Program-made: the position numbers and the translations under genes | The notes under the pieces: model-generated | Databases searched by the model: none | What the model saw: the letters and a program-made list of their open reading frames with translations, nothing else | What the model was told of the DNA's origin: nothing | NCBI GenBank assembly: GCA_964036155.1 | Contig: OZ038422.1 | Span: forward strand, 56,071,201-56,135,200 | DNA: 64,000 nucleotides | From: Diploscapter coronatus | Lineage: Eukaryota > Nematoda > Chromadorea > Rhabditida > Rhabditidae | Direction of reading: 5' to 3' | Shown here: piece by piece, positions 31,901 to 45,624 of the stretch | Numbering within the stretch: the stretch's first letter is position 1 | How the letters are laid out: each line of letters begins with the position of its first letter

Positions 31901-33121
31901 TGATTCAACTCGTTTTTCGAGAATAAATATCGACTCCGAAAATGCTAGATGTACAATATATCCGACTTTGAACATTTCAACTCCGATTTTTCTAAATTTT
32001 CATTCCATTTCTTCTTTAACTAAGGTTAATTTATCGACTTTTTCGTATCGATTTACTTTGATGCGAGTATTTTCGCCTATTTGTTTGCTATGCGACAAGT
32101 ATCACGAAGAACAATGTGTTTTGTTGGCTAAAAGATTAGGCAACTTCCTGTCTTCTGTCCACTTGATAGATATTAGCAGAAATAGAAAGGTAAACGCCAC
32201 GTTGTTATATCTAGAGTCCGCAAGCTTCGTTCACTTTGCGAAACAAAAATCGCTTGAAATTTGTGTGTTCATTAATTATCTCGCTATTGGCAATTTTATG
32301 GGAATTTTTCCTCTACAAATATTAAACTGAGTACTCTGATAAAAGAATTTCGCTAAAAATGTTGCGAAAATGTTACCTAATTATTCTGGAACCGTTCAAA
32401 AATGGCTCGTAGAAAAAGACACCGGCTTTTTTCTTTTCCTATCTTGCCTTCCCATACTATTTCTTAGAAAACCTGGTGTCTTTTTCTAATCAGTGTCCCG
32501 GTGTCTTTTTCTATGAGCCTTCAAAAATTAGTCAACGAAATTTGAATAAAAGTAAATTTCTGAAACTCCCACAGGAGTTCCACTCAAAAGCACCAAATAT
32601 ATTCTTACAGATCTGAATGTGCTGCATATTTTAGAACAAACAAAAGTTTAAAATGATCGACGACAGCCCGTTTGGAAATCGCTATTTTCAAAAGTACGCG
32701 ATGCACAACTTGATGGAAGCATCGGTTTGGGAAAAATAAAACTACTCAGTGTTCCCAAAATAGGTCCGTTTTACTGATATAGGTCTCAAAACGTTATCGT
32801 TAATTTCGCAAAATCACTTGTGGGTTCTAGTTATATCTTTAATTAATTATATTTATCACGATGAAAATTCAAGATATCAGCAACAAAATAGACACCGAGA
32901 TTATTGCCCAAAGCAAGCGAATTTCTCAACAAAAATGGAATGTGCAACTTGGCAATTCGAAGATAAGAGAGCAAGGCAACGAGTGAATTTAGAACACGTT
33001 TGAAGACAAAAATTGAAATGAATAACCAGAACAAGAACCAGAAGGGAAGGCAAGTGAATCTGTCGACTGACCAAAAGTATAAAATATGTAAGAGATAATC
33101 CGCTTAAAGCAATCAAATTAA
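28952..33121. other. Long non-coding stretch
   Basis: No gene model could be supported in these 4.2 kb apart from the small repeat at 32404-32519. Reading frames at 29200-29482, 30443-30800, 30723-31010 and 31968-32330 have no family resemblance, no consistent splice partners, or begin with non-ATG codons. Around 30494-30545 an ATG frame runs into a GTGAG donor and could be a first exon, but no continuation was found. Confidence 0.5.
32404..32519. mobile_element. 116-bp MITE with 22-bp inverted repeats and 9-bp target duplication
   Basis: Ends GGCTCGTAGAAAAAGACACC and the complement of GGTGTCTTTTTCTATGAGCC (one mismatch in 22). TTCAAAAAT is duplicated at 32395-32403 and 32520-32528. An inner partial copy, CTGGTGTCTTTTTCTA, lies at about 32473. 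A 9-bp duplication points to a Mutator-like (MULE) source. Near-perfect ends imply a recent insertion. Confidence 0.85.
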
Positions 33122-36100
33122 TTAATCACGTGATAACAACGATTGAAGACGTTCACGCAGATGAATTAGACCATGCTCATAATTTTCGTCTGGGTGACCT
33201 TCGGCTGGGAACACATGCGAGAAGTCTGAAATTCAGATTTTATAAAAATCAAAAAATAATTTCGCCTTACCTATCATTGAAACGCTGATATTTGGCAATT
33301 TGGTTTGATCCATTTCATAGACAAACAATAGTGAAGATGCGAAGAAATGGAAAGACCGTTGAGCGGCAAACCATTCGGTAACTCTGTCGATTTGCACAAT
33401 GCTTTGGCTAATAACTTCTTTTGTATCCTCAGCAGAACGAGCAGAGAAGAATTCGTACAGACCTAGAAAATCTCGAAATTTTCTACAAAAGTTGCTTTAT
33501 TCCAACCTTTCTCCACATTTGTTTCGTCGTAACTCTTTCCCCACTCCTTGTCCTTGGATTCAATTTGATTGTTGGATCTATGGACCTGAAATTTAACCAA
33601 CTATGATAGAAATTTGGTCATTCTCTTCATTGCCGTTTACAAATTATAGGGTTTTTCGGAGAATCTGCCTCCGATTTGGCTGTAGTTTTTCACTACAGTG
33701 GTATTTTATGATGCTGATTACGGAGCTGAAGTCAAGAAGTGCAATAGTGACCTTCCTGACCTTGGGATTCCCGAAAAATGATGTGTGTGGTAGAGGGAAA
33801 ATGTATGCTAACTTAAAATTCCGATTTTTCACGTTATTTCTTCATTGCATAAAGCGGCTTTCGGAATTGTCAAAGCCAAGGAGGCCACCATTGCACTTTT
33901 GACTTTAGATCCGTGATCGGGAGCATGAAATGGCTCGGCTGTGAAAAATCAGTCAATCGGAGAAGAAACTTCTGAACCTTCCTTTGTTAGGAATTTGTAA
34001 TAGGTGACCATGAAAATTTTTGTCCTCCTGTATAACCTACCAAAAACCACTATAATAAATATCTAAAATTCACAAAATATTCCTTCTTTTTCCTACATTT
34101 CTAGCCCTAAATCTCGGTTAACTCTTTGTAGAGCCGATAATTTTTTCCGAAACTCAGAAAATCAAATGGAATACATACTGGACAGAAAAATTCCAAAGCA
34201 GGAATTTTAGGTAAAGAAAAACCAGAAATTATCCCACTTTAGTTTCACATTTTTTACTTATCAAGTCGGAAATGCCCTCATTTTCTAAATAAGTGCTGTC
34301 TTCCGGATTTATTTTATCTTCTATCGGTATCTTGCAACCTTTCCCTTTCTACTCAAATGTAGGACTTTCTATCTCTGGCTCGATCGCGTAATATCATAAA
34401 GAGGGCAGCAGACGATAGAGGCTGCAATTAGCATGAACCGAGAGAGTGAATGAGAGAGGGGTATCATAGTCCTTGCCACTGTCCCTATTTGGACAACTGT
34501 TGCCATTTGTGGGTATTTCTCTGTGCATCCACTTCTCGATTCAAAATCTCGTCGGCACGTCATTCTTCTCAATTTCTTAATGAGGTCGCCCTCCCAAGAC
34601 TACCTTCTTTTTGCAACAGCTGTATGTTCACTTTTCCACAAAAACGCTCTCTAGAGAGACGGTTTGACACGCGCGTTATTTATACCTTCAAATTTGTCAC
34701 TCGACCAAATATCACAAGAAACTAAATTGAAATGGAATGAATAACCTTGTATCCAAGCAATCTGAATCCGATTATCTCCTGTGCGGGATATTTGCTGGCT
34801 TCCTTCTCTTGCTTTTCTCGATCTGCCAATGGGTCGTAGGTTCGTTTGCCCACTTTTATGTCGAGAATTGCTGGTCTTGTGTAGGGAGAGGTCATGTCAG
34901 TCAACACCATGAATTCGTGATCTGAAATGAGAATTTTGACAATTAAATTGAAATTTCTATGAAATGTTTGGAAGAACTCTTATAGTTTCCCCAAATATCC
35001 CTCTGCTTATTCAACGCGAATTTACGAGATGGCAGAATGCATCTAATAGAGGCTAAAAAAGCGAAGAATTGGAAAAAAACGAAGATGAAAATGAATGAAA
35101 AAGTACAGCCAGCTGGCAGAAAATAGCAGAGGAAGAAACTATGCAGAAAAACGGCTGCCTGATGGCTATATGCATTCATTCGATACCTACCTAATTAATT
35201 TTCTTCGGGTTTTACTGAATCAATACATGCATTTTGAAATGGGATATTGTTCCTTTCAACGTTGAAAAATTTACGATATAATTTTTGACATAAATTGCTA
35301 ATTTTATAAAAGAACACACACGTTGTAGTTGTTCTAATTGATCTATCATTAAACACAAGAAAATCGCTTTGATTTATGGGTTAAGATCGAGATCAGAAAT
35401 TAACTTTGGTTGGACAGCTGACTAGACCAATTGCATACTGATATCATTCATTTAATGAGTTGGAATTTCAGATATTATGCGATATATTTTTTTATATCGC
35501 TTGATCAGGGATGTATGAGATTAAATTGAAAGATCTGGATACGCTACTACTTATGATTATTAAAACAATTTTTTCTTAATCTACTATTTTTTAATTTTGA
35601 AAAATGAGCTCATTTCAATTTCACGACTATTCAATGCTTGGCTAATATGAAAAGTGGTGAACTTGTAGTTCCTATTTTGGAAGCAAATAGGGAGAAATAG
35701 AACAAATCAACGCTATGCACGTTTCATTTTTGCATAATGTATACACAAAATAGTACCTTCACCATCGACTCTGAGAGTTTGTAGACCGTGAAATTTGGCG
35801 GTAATTTTGGCTAGACCCTGAATGTCTTCTTCTCTGGCATGTTCCCAATCGAACCATCTGCAAGTATTCTTTGGTTTGTTTGTAATTCGACTTTCCTTCT
35901 ACAGTATTCCCCATACTCTTTGCTTACTTATTCTTCCCGGAAGTGGTCGAGTTGGAGGAGACTTTTTGTCCATTGCGCAACGAGGCAGTCCGTCCTGCAG
36001 ATAACAGGCTGTACACGCTGACCTGAAAGCATCAGTCCTTCACTTCTGCAGATCGCAGTTATCTCGGTTATCCATGCAAATCCCTCTCAATGCCTCAATG

Positions 36101-39100
36101 CTACTTGACTATCTGTCAGATTGCTCGCAATGCTTATGTCACTCATCTTCTGAATCAAGTTGCATTGCGCAATATCAGAAATGAGGACGAATTTTGCTTG
36201 CAACCAAATTGCGATCATATTGCAACAGAAATCTACTTGACAGCCTACATTATAAATAAACAACAGTTAAGAGATTGAAATATCGCAATAAGATGTGCAA
36301 GCAATTGATAAATACAGTAGCGAATAGCAGTTTGGATCACTCACTCGACATCTTTTTTCAAGTATACAATTTGTTAAAATTTGCTTCGTTAAAAACTAGG
36401 CATGAAGCACCTTCAAAAACATGAATTGTTTTAAATTTTTGTGCGACGCCGATTCAAATTAGTGATGCGCACAAATTTCAACATAGAATATTTTTAGAAT
36501 AAAATTCTGAATTCGGTTGCGGAAAATGTCAAATAGAATTTAGAATACCTTTACTTCACATTTTTAAATTATAATGGACTTATCGTCTGACCTCACATTC
36601 TCCTCTCCCGCCGCTCTGCTTGGGCTTCAATATGATCGATGGGTCGTTTCTGTTCTTTAGGATGCCTGAAGTGTAATTCATGTTTATTTTTCCTACATTT
36701 CTTCAAGTGCGGCAATTTTCTACAAAGAATTTTTCTCTGCCACACCTTTTTCTTTCCGGAAGAACTGCCAGTGCTTTTTGAGTTCTTTGTTTTGCTCAAC
36801 GACTGTACCCGCAGCTGAGTCAACAGGTTCAAAAGTGGTCGGGCAGTTGGATTAGTCAGAAAAGAGTGGACAGTGCACTGATAGCTGGTCAAATGGCAAG
36901 GGAAATGTATTCAAACTGAGTGTAAATTTCCTTCCGAATTTGAATTACCGTAAACCCTCTAATCGAAGTCCATCTCTAATAGAAACCCTCCCCTCAAAAT
37001 CTAGACCTACCCATTACCCAATTCAAACCATATTAGAATATGGTTTTATGCATTCTTTAGAGAGTATGCAGAGAATATTTATTTTTGATTCAAGTTTTAC
37101 AATTATCTGACGAGGAGTTATGGCGATTTGAAAATTTTACTTTTCCGAAAATTGAAGCCTTGAGAATATAAGCCCATAATCTTCAATTAAAGGTCTCACG
37201 ATACATTCATTTCTTCAGACAAATTCAAATTGTTTAAATAATATATTTTTCGAAACTGATTAAGATTAGTTAAGTTGAAAGATAAAATACTCTAGAACTA
37301 ACCTATTTCTCGCTTCCCATTTTTTATTACAGACGGGTGATGTCCAGCGATCTGAAATTTTTCTTCATTTTGATAGCATATTTTGGAGAAAATTTTCAAT
37401 GTAAAAGAAGCATCAAATTTAGTGTTCGATTTCAACAGTCGCAACTATTGGCAAAGTTTGAATCGGATGTTTTCTTTTGCATTTATCATAAATCACTTTT
37501 CAGTTCATTATGAAATAAGTTTAAATTTTAAAATATTTTTATGATGAGAAGTACACTGATGTGTGAGAATAATAATTTAGGAATTTCTTTTTACGGAAAA
37601 CCCTTGAATGAATCAAAAAATGGTCTGAATCGATATTTCATTCCAAACGTTTTCACGTAACTCCATATGTTTTCATTTTCATGATACATTTCTGAAAATT
37701 ATTTAGATCTAAATGTTATTTCAAAGGTTGTGCAAAGTTTGTTAAATCTGGGCTGGGACCCAAGTTCAACTTACAACCCTTGTAAGTCACTTACAAGGTC
37801 ATTTTGACCTTGTAAGCTATGTTGTAAGTCAATTTACAATGCTTGTAACCTATGTTGTAAGTTAACTTACAAGGCATGTAAGCTATCTTGTAAATTGGTC
37901 AATTTACTATGGAAAATTCACTTACAAGGCTTGTAAATTGATTTACAAGGCAGCTTACAACCCTTGTAAATGAGCTTACAAGGCAACTTACAATACCTGT
38001 AAGTTAACTTACAAGGATTGTAAATCAATTTCTTCACTTACAATACTTCACAGTCGGTTTACAAAGCTTGTAACTATTCATCAGATACGCGAAGTTCTCG
38101 ACTTTTATAACGAAGTACAGGGTTTCCTTCTTTGATAATTCGATCTCTGTCATATTGAAGAGATGATAGCGCGGAACAACTCTAACCTACCGTAATAATA
38201 GGTTTCGGTATTATATTTTTGTCAACTTACAAGCCTTGTAAGTCAACTTACAACATCGAGTTATGTTGTAAGTTAACTTACAAGTTTTGTAAGTTCCACT
38301 TTTTTACATTCGTCGAATTTTACAGCTTTTCTTCCAAATTTTTCATATTTTTAAATTTTCTCGAATCATTTTTATTTCATAGGCTTTTATTACGATCTCC
38401 ATTCATTTCGCTTTCATTTATTAAGAGTGAATGTCAGTAAGGACCAAAGTCGGTATTTCCAGGGGTCCTCAAATCGGGCTGATTTTCACATATATTGTTC
38501 AGTTTTTCGCACTGATTCTCGTAGCGCTATCCGTTTTTCATAGAAATTATCGTATGCAGGATTACGATAGCTCAAAGTTTTGACAGATCCGACCTCGGAA
38601 AAAAAAATCATAATTTTCTTATTCCTGGACAAAATTTCATAATTCTTTTTTTATTTTGTAGATCTTGAATAGGAGAATGAAGTAAAAATATAAAGAGCAT
38701 TTTTCAAAGTTATTTTTGGTGGAAAAAAATTAGCCTAAGTTACCCTATATACTCGTACTGGGTTTACGCGTAAATGACGTTGGAAAAATTTGTACTTCCA
38801 GTATGTTGTGTAGATGGACATGGTAAACAACTTTGGTTTCAGGACCAATCTCGGATTCATTATCATTTGAGCTCGAGAATTTTTTGAAGTGCAGCAGCCA
38901 AATTCAGCATAATGCCGTTTTGACAGAAATTTTCAAAAATTCATATCTCTCTATGTATCAGGCTAAATTTCATGATTATTCTTTTATTTTGTAGATCTTG
39001 TCGAGGAGAATATGGAAAAAATAAATATAAAATTTTAGGATAATATTTTTGGCGAGTAAAAATTACCCGAAGTTACCCTATATACCCGTACTATATTTAC

Positions 39101-40215
39101 AAGTGAAATGTCAGTTAATGTCGGAGTTTCTCATGAAATCTTGTAGAGCTCTTCAAGTTGATCAACTTTTGTTCCAAAACTTATTCTAGAATGTGAACAC
39201 ACAGGAAGATATGAATTTTTGAAAATTTGTATTATAAAGGCATTATGTTGAATTTGGCCGTCACACTTCAAAAAATTCTGGAACTCATACCGATGTGAAT
39301 CCGACCTAAGTTCTGAAACAGAAGTTGTTCATAATGTCATTCTACGCAACATACTGGAAGGACTAATTTTTCCAACGTCATTTACGCGTATAAGTAGTAC
39401 GGGTGTATAGGGTAACTTCGGGTAACTTTTTCCTACCAAAAATATTATTCTAAAATTTTATTTTTATTTTTACCGTATTTTCCTACATAAGATCTACAAA
39501 ATAAAAAAATAATTATTCAATTTGGTACAGAAACAAGAAAGTTATGAATTTTTAAAAATTTGCTTCATGATTCGTGGGTGCCTTATGGGTGGCTCGCGGA
39601 TGCGCTGCTCTCAGTGGGACAAATGCAAAAGTGTCTCGGATCTGAGCCAAGCCCGTATAGATTACACCCATGGACCCTAATCATAAAAATGGGAGACTAG
39701 GCCCCGTCCCTAAAGTAGGAGGGGCTACGTGGGGGGTCAAAGCTAATGGCTTTTGCGATTTAATACCCGTCAGAAGGTAGAGAAAACCTTTTTGCTATAA
39801 AAGATTTTCGAAAAATTTGGGAGAAAAGTTGTAAAATTTGACGAATGTAAAAAAGTGAAACTTACAAGACTTGTAAGTTAAGTTGTAAGTTGATTACGAG
39901 GTTGTAAGTTGACTTACAAGAGCTGTAAGCTATGTTGTAAGTTGATTTACAAAGGTTGTAAGCTAAGTTGTAAGTTAATTTACAAGGGTTGTAAATTTTC
40001 AACTTACAAGGGTTGTAAGTTGAACTTGGGTCCCAGCCCTGGATTAAATTTTAGGAAATGCGAACTCGAAAATTTTCATTACGATTTAAATGAGAGTCGT
40101 ACACTAAATTTGGTGGTGCATTGCTTATTTTATGGTTGATAAGCTTTATCGAGAAAGAAGTTTGTACCTGATCTATAAACCAGTCGTAGTCATTTGGAAG
40201 ACTCTCTTCGACCAT
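33122..40215 (-). CDS. ipmk-1: Inositol polyphosphate multikinase
   Basis: Phosphorylates inositol phosphates on the IP3-to-IP5 route (IPK family). Exons (minus): 40168-40215, 37303-37351, 36746-36814, 35928-35994, 35757-35857, 34746-34921, 33507-33585, 33271-33462, 33122-33225; 294 aa, all in phase. Exon 1 gives MVEESLPNDYDWFIDQ and exon 2 continues IAGHHPSVIKNGKREI, the family's QxAGH start. Family motifs: PAILDIKVG (128-136, the PxxxDxKxG inositol-binding motif) followed by KRTYDP, EIIGFRLLGYKV, FASSLLFVYE (237-246, SSLL motif) and MIDFSHV (259-265, metal-binding Asp; the usual Ala is Ser). The intron between exons 7 and 8 is 44 bp; read through it would give a stop. Intron 1 (37352-40167) is swollen by the 2,288-bp transposon. 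Exon 3 is the least certain piece. KxYDP favours IPMK over IP6K. Confidence 0.88.
37751..40038. mobile_element. 2,288-bp foldback DNA transposon, copy 2, in ipmk intron 1
   Basis: Same length, orientation and sequence as the element at 7746-10033 (every line compared by eye agrees, offset 30,005). The target duplication is CTG (37748-37750 and 40039-40041), different from copy 1, so this is an independent insertion and not an assembly echo. It has the same GGCTGGGACC ends, CTTACAA/TTGTAAG arrays and inverted core arms. It sits in the first intron of the minus-strand kinase gene, between exon 1 (40168-40215) and exon 2 (37303-37351). Confidence 0.9.
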
Positions 40216-41642
40216 TCACAAGTACAGCTGCAAGTAATAAAATTAGCAGGCTTCTTGTCTCCTGTCGAATTATCGATTACAAAATCATCACGATCAACAT
40301 TCAATTCAATCGAAATTTCTCTCCTTCTTCCCCCTTTCTGTCCTTTCGTGACCATCGTGCTAATTCCGCTTTTTGTTTTCTACTCTCATTTATGGATTAC
40401 ACAACGGAAAAGGGAAGAGAGAATGAGCGTGACACCTGCCAGCTATCCGACTAATGCTCCTTGTTTGCTAGATTGGCTCCCTAACGCCTTACAAATCCGT
40501 GACTAACACACATAAAGAGAACAAATCTGGGAGGATTGTACTAATAAGCTACGAATGGCATAAAACGCACAAAGAATAATACCACGAATCAAAAGGAATA
40601 ATACGTGGAATTACTATTTCTTAAATGAATTTATATAACTCGAGAAAACAAACTACGAATAAACTGGTCGTGCGAACTCGATGAAACAAATAGGAAGTGA
40701 AGAGGTTTAACGGAGGAAGTGGAAAACTGACGGGCCAGTGGGAAACGAGATTTGCCAGTTCACAAACACAATCCACACAATCCCCTTACCTCATTATCTT
40801 TTTCCCATCACTTTCTCGCATCGACTATTTCAACATACATCAAATACGTGTTCTGAGTCACAATAACCTCCAAGAAATATTTTAGTTACATCATATGCTA
40901 AAAATAAATTCCTTTATATTCCAGACATTTCATAAATTATGAATGCAGGACAAGATATAATATGTCCGAATTTCATAAAGACAAGTGAAAAATAAAATTC
41001 TATCTGTTTAGAGAATCAAACGAAATTAAAAGAAATGAGGAAAGGATGCTAAAATGTCAGTTATGGAAACTGCGTGGAACCGTAAGATTAGAATCAAACT
41101 TCGACGTTTTGGGTCGATAAGAAGCAAGAAATCAAAGTAAAATTACGAAATTCATCAATATTTGAAATTGAACAGATAAATTTCTCAATGAAACTTAGTC
41201 ATTTCGAACAAATTATGTGAAATTACGTGTCTTGGAGTAAAAACTGAAATTATGTCGAAATATATTAGTTGAAATGATTGACCAAAGCAATTGAAAGTGC
41301 GAAATAATATTGAATCGTCGAATTTAGCGGGACTTTCGCACTTGCAATCGGCTAAAAGGACGCAAATATCGATTTTGCTCTGCACTGAACTAGAGAAAGA
41401 GAAAACCGAAAAATAGGATAGACAGCAACGCAGTACATAAAGTGAGCGAGAGAGATGTGGACAAAAAATAGATAAATTCCAAAACATTTGAAAACAATAC
41501 GCAGCTCAACATAGACGATTTGATAGACTCTGAACTAATTGTGAATTTGCACAAGGCACATACTAGATGACTTGAACTGCCTAACAGAATGTAGACAGGT
41601 CAAAGATGTTCGACTATCCTATGGACAACATTCTGTAGAGGG
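40216..41642. other. Intergenic between ipmk start and ham-1 stop
   Basis: Holds the promoter side of the kinase gene and the 3' side of the winged-helix gene, both on the minus strand. A plus-strand frame at 40132-40506 overlaps kinase exon 1 and is taken as a shadow. No other gene seen. Confidence 0.5.
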
Positions 41643-44600
41643 CTATAGATTAGAAATGTGGACGCCTTTGGCGAGTGGCTCGAGCAAAGTTGGGAAATCC
41701 TCAAATTGAGTCGATTCGTCATGTCGCAGATTGATGTAGGTGTGATCGACCTAAAATTATATTTCTTGGTTAACTTCACAGTCTTCTGTTTTCTTACATT
41801 TTCCCCTTCGTGCTCACTCCAAGATCCATGATCTTCATTCGAGTCAGTGACAGGCGAATGTGAATATGCAGAATCGCTGCCGCCTCGAGGTGTTGAAGTT
41901 CTTGCATTGGCAGCAGTCAGGGCTGCAGCCGTCAGCACAGGCAGTGGATCTTCTCTTCGTTTCGGCACAGATCGTTGCCTCCTTCGAGATCGGTGCTTCA
42001 TCGACATATCATCGATCACTAGAATCGTTGAAAATTCGTTACATTTGAAAACGTCTCAGGTTTACATTTAATTTCTGCTGGCAGACAATCGGGCGGATCT
42101 ATCGGGCCATAATTGAGGCATTCCGAAGAGGATGAGAGTTGCTTGCGATTGTGTCTTTGATGTCTTCGTTTTCGAGGATACTCTTCGTGGAAACCACCGT
42201 GAAATGTTGGAAATCTAAAAGGAGATTTGTTGATCAACAAGAAGCCAGTATCGTTTTGATTGATGTGAATATTTGTAGGGACAAAGGAATCTACGCAATC
42301 AGTACAAGCCAAGGGGCTAATCGGTTGAGAGCGGACGAGCACAACGCGCAATGCAACCGAACTGTATCATGTTGCAGACGCGTCACAAAGACAGCGTATG
42401 TGCAGCTAATTAGGTGAGAAACTGAATGTATTGAGGTATTTTCCCTGAGATGTTTGAATATTCCTTATGTACGGTATTATTTTGATTTGAAATGATTGTC
42501 TTATAACCTTCAAAATCGAGTTTCTTCTTCTTTCTTGGTTTATTCTACAAATGGTGCGAAAAAGAGGCGTGAAAAATGAACAAAAAGAAATGATGGATGA
42601 TGAATAAAGAGATGGGGAGAGGGAGAGGAAGAATAGCTATGATATGCCCTTGGGGTGCAAGGCGATATTGCTCGATATTTGCAGAGATCTGCGTATATTG
42701 CTGATTTCTAGTAGAGCCATTTATTGAATGAATCTATGATTATTAGTTTATAGGAAAGAAGAGAGCTAATGAAGTAAATGGGCAAATGAAGTGGGTGTTG
42801 AGCTGGGCACTTGGATGGAAAGACCTGTTGCTCTTTTATGGCTCATCCAACAGTTGGTCACTTGAAATACAAAAGAAGGGATGGAAAGAGACAGTGCGCG
42901 AGGTCGACTCGTAAGGAGAGATGAGCAGTGAAGAAGTAAAGGAGATTAGCGAGCAGGTCTGACTTATCGATTGTAGAGATGTTTTCTGCACAAGATAGGA
43001 AAAAAATGAATTTTTGAGGTCTTACTTGTTTGGAATCATAGGCAATTGATGTTGAGGTGGCAATGAGTGACTGTTTGTCTCTGGATGCATCGGCATTTTG
43101 AGGGGATCTGGCAGAGTTGGAGGCAAATTGGAAGCGTTCTTCTTGGCGAATAGTTTTGCCCATAGCGCACTGACTCTGCCTGCCGTGTTTTTCTCCTTTT
43201 TCTCATCTCTTACCATCATCGACGTTCCCGTCTGACATTCTACCGTAACCTGAAACGATTTTTATCCGTTGACTTTTTCCTGCTTTCGACTCTTTTTACC
43301 TTGACTTTTGGTGGACTAGTAGTTGGCACAGATACGAAGAGATGATCCCCCATTCGATACACAACCCCCGAGGCGAGCAGCGATTTGATTGTCTGTTGAA
43401 TCATTTCGAGACTTGGCGGAGCCACATGAGGACAGTTTCTGAAAGAAGGATGAGCATGAATGAATATGCTAATGTGACATGCTCCCTAATTTCTTGAGCA
43501 GAACGGCTAATTTGCTATGAATGAAATTCGTACTTAGTGACGTATGTACGAACGGCCTGAAGAGTGGCAGCATGTCCCTGTCTGTTGAGCATCGTAATTG
43601 CATCACACAGCACATCTCCGAGTGGGACGAAATGCACTTGCTCGACTGTTTGAATCGCTCCCATATCTCCTGAAATTTGGGAGTATTTATTCTTTCCAGT
43701 GGTTTACTGTGTCCTGAGCTCGTCTGTTCCCAAAGTCTTGTCTCTAATTAGCGGACATTTGCCGAGATTACCTATGTGCATTGGGCATTTGCAATGTAAC
43801 CGGAACCCTTCTTTCTTTCTTTCGGGGAACTCGAGAAGGTAAGAAGACATGTTGCAGGTTACATCTGCCTCTGCCAATTACATGTCTCCCATCTTGGATA
43901 TCTCTCTCTTTCTCACTCTCTAGTAATGGCATGGCGCACATTGCACATTGTCATGCATCTTTGAAATACGACATCGCGCATCGCATCAGCATTATTGTGC
44001 TACTCCATTCGAAGACTTGCGCAACAGAAAATAGAAGAGCACAAAAAGGAAATTATATCGAGTGGGTTGTGTGATTATCGATTGAGTGGATTCAAGATGC
44101 CCATTGATGAGTCAAAATTATGACTAAAATCAAGTGGATTTATAGTGCACGCAGAAAACCTGAGCCGCTTTTCCTATTTAAAACTGAAATTGCAAAATGT
44201 TAAACTCATAGCCAAATAAAATTATGCAATTTTTTCTGATATCTTCAAACTTCTTTCCTTTCAGAATAATATTTGCCGGGATTCATTTCTAGTCGCTTAT
44301 CACTATTCTCGATTTTCGACTACTACGACTTGTTCAATTGGAGTGTTTTTGGACAATTAGGAGCCGTTTTATAGGCTTGCTAGAGAAATGTGGACATTGC
44401 GTGCAGCAGATGAAATGAGTTGGAGCTGGTGAAAATGGCAAGAATTAGGAGATGAAGATGGGGAAATGGAAAGGGAATGAATGGAATGCCATGAGATTCC
44501 CAGGAGAATGAGGCAGAGCAATTGGCCAAGTGCCGGTGGCTGGAAAAAATGGGCGCGAGAAAAACTAAGCGAATTGAAGAAATGAAAATGAGTTGACTGA

Positions 44601-45624
44601 ATTCAAATGAACCGGTAGATGAGAAGAGGAAGAAAAGAAGATGCAAAGGAAATGAAATTAGAAAGGAGGAAGGAAATAAAATAGGCGAAAGTGGCAGCTA
44701 GCTATGATTTGTCTGTCTGTCTGTCTTCCCCCACTATCTTTTCTTCCAAACTTCTCAAAATGAGATGCTGACATTCTTTGCTCGAATAGTCTGACCGGCT
44801 GACCGTGAGATGAGTAAATTTACCCGCCGGCTGTCACTCTAACCTTTCTATTTTGACATTTGAATTCAGTCGAAAAAGTTTGGCAAAACTTTTACTGTTT
44901 ATCGATTTAAAGAATAACTTCGATCTGTATGCAGATGAGCCAGCCTTTTTCTTCGCATGCTTGTCTAACTCCAATTGCTCGAGGCAAAATCCAAGAATCG
45001 GCTATTGGATGTGTGGATGGATGTATGATTGAGTGAGAGCGAGCAAGACAAAGGGAATTGAGGAGAAAAACGAGGCGCTAAACGGACTGCATTCTCTCTG
45101 CTCTTTGAATTATGCTAACTAATGTGCTGGTTTGGGGCAGCGCTCCACTTCAAAAGGAGCCGATGAGCTACCAAGACAATAAGTGATGAGCCGGAGGCAA
45201 AACGACCGGGGAGAGATTAGCAGAAGGAGAAAGGAGCAGTCGAACAAGCATGAGAAATGACACTCGCAGCATATGATTGCAATGAAATGGAAATGGATGA
45301 ATATTACTCACCTAACGATGAGATGGCGTAGCCCTCGGGAGCTTTCAGAATTCGCCTGGCCCACGCAGCTCGAATCACGTTTAGATGGCTGCTCGAAGCG
45401 GATACAAATAGGGTGCCAGGTCGCATAAATCCCATGTAAATCAAGCTGTTGGATGCTGCCACGAGGTCCCTAAAAACGGAATTTCAGATTCATTCCAAAA
45501 TTAGTCAAACCTGTTCCAAAAGCATTGTCGATTTTGCTCAACAAAGCTCTCGAAGACTCGTCTGCCATTTCGAGCTTTGGGCCCTTCCAGCACAATCGCG
45601 ATGCATGACATCTCGCCAGAGAGG
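41643..45624 (-). CDS. ham-1: Storkhead-box winged-helix protein, HAM-1 homologue
   Basis: HAM-1/STOX proteins act in asymmetric neuroblast division, neuronal migration and differentiation. Exons (minus): 45511-45624, 45312-45469, 43534-43669, 43300-43438, 43026-43249, 42066-42214, 41798-42018, 41643-41750; all junctions in phase. From the ATG at 45611 the protein has 411 aa, close to the length I recall for C. elegans HAM-1. N-terminal STOX region: MSCIAIVLEGPKARNGRRVF, FVEQNRQCFWNRDLVAASNS, LIYMGFMRPGTLFVSASSSH, AAWARRILKAPEGYAI. Storkhead-box: EQVHFVPLGDVLCDAITMLN, then NCPHVAPPSLEMIQQTIKSL and SGVVYRMGDHLFVSVP. The C-terminal part is basic and low-complexity (KHRSRRRQRSVPKRRED) and ends in acidic EDFPTLLEPLAKG. 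Intron 2 is 1.6 kb. The first exon has an acceptor at its 5' edge, so a non-coding or short upstream exon is likely. Confidence 0.92.

Noticed and set aside
31968..32330. 120-codon plus-strand frame
   Set aside because: Starts with TTG, not ATG, and shows no recognisable domain or splice structure.
33463..33506. Reading kinase exons 7 and 8 as one exon
   Set aside because: Read through, the frame meets TAG; removing a 44-bp GT...TTTTCTAG intron restores the family sequence.
42858..43163. Minus-strand frame overlapping ham-1 exon 43026-43249
   Set aside because: A shadow in another frame; the ham-1 frame keeps phase with both neighbours.
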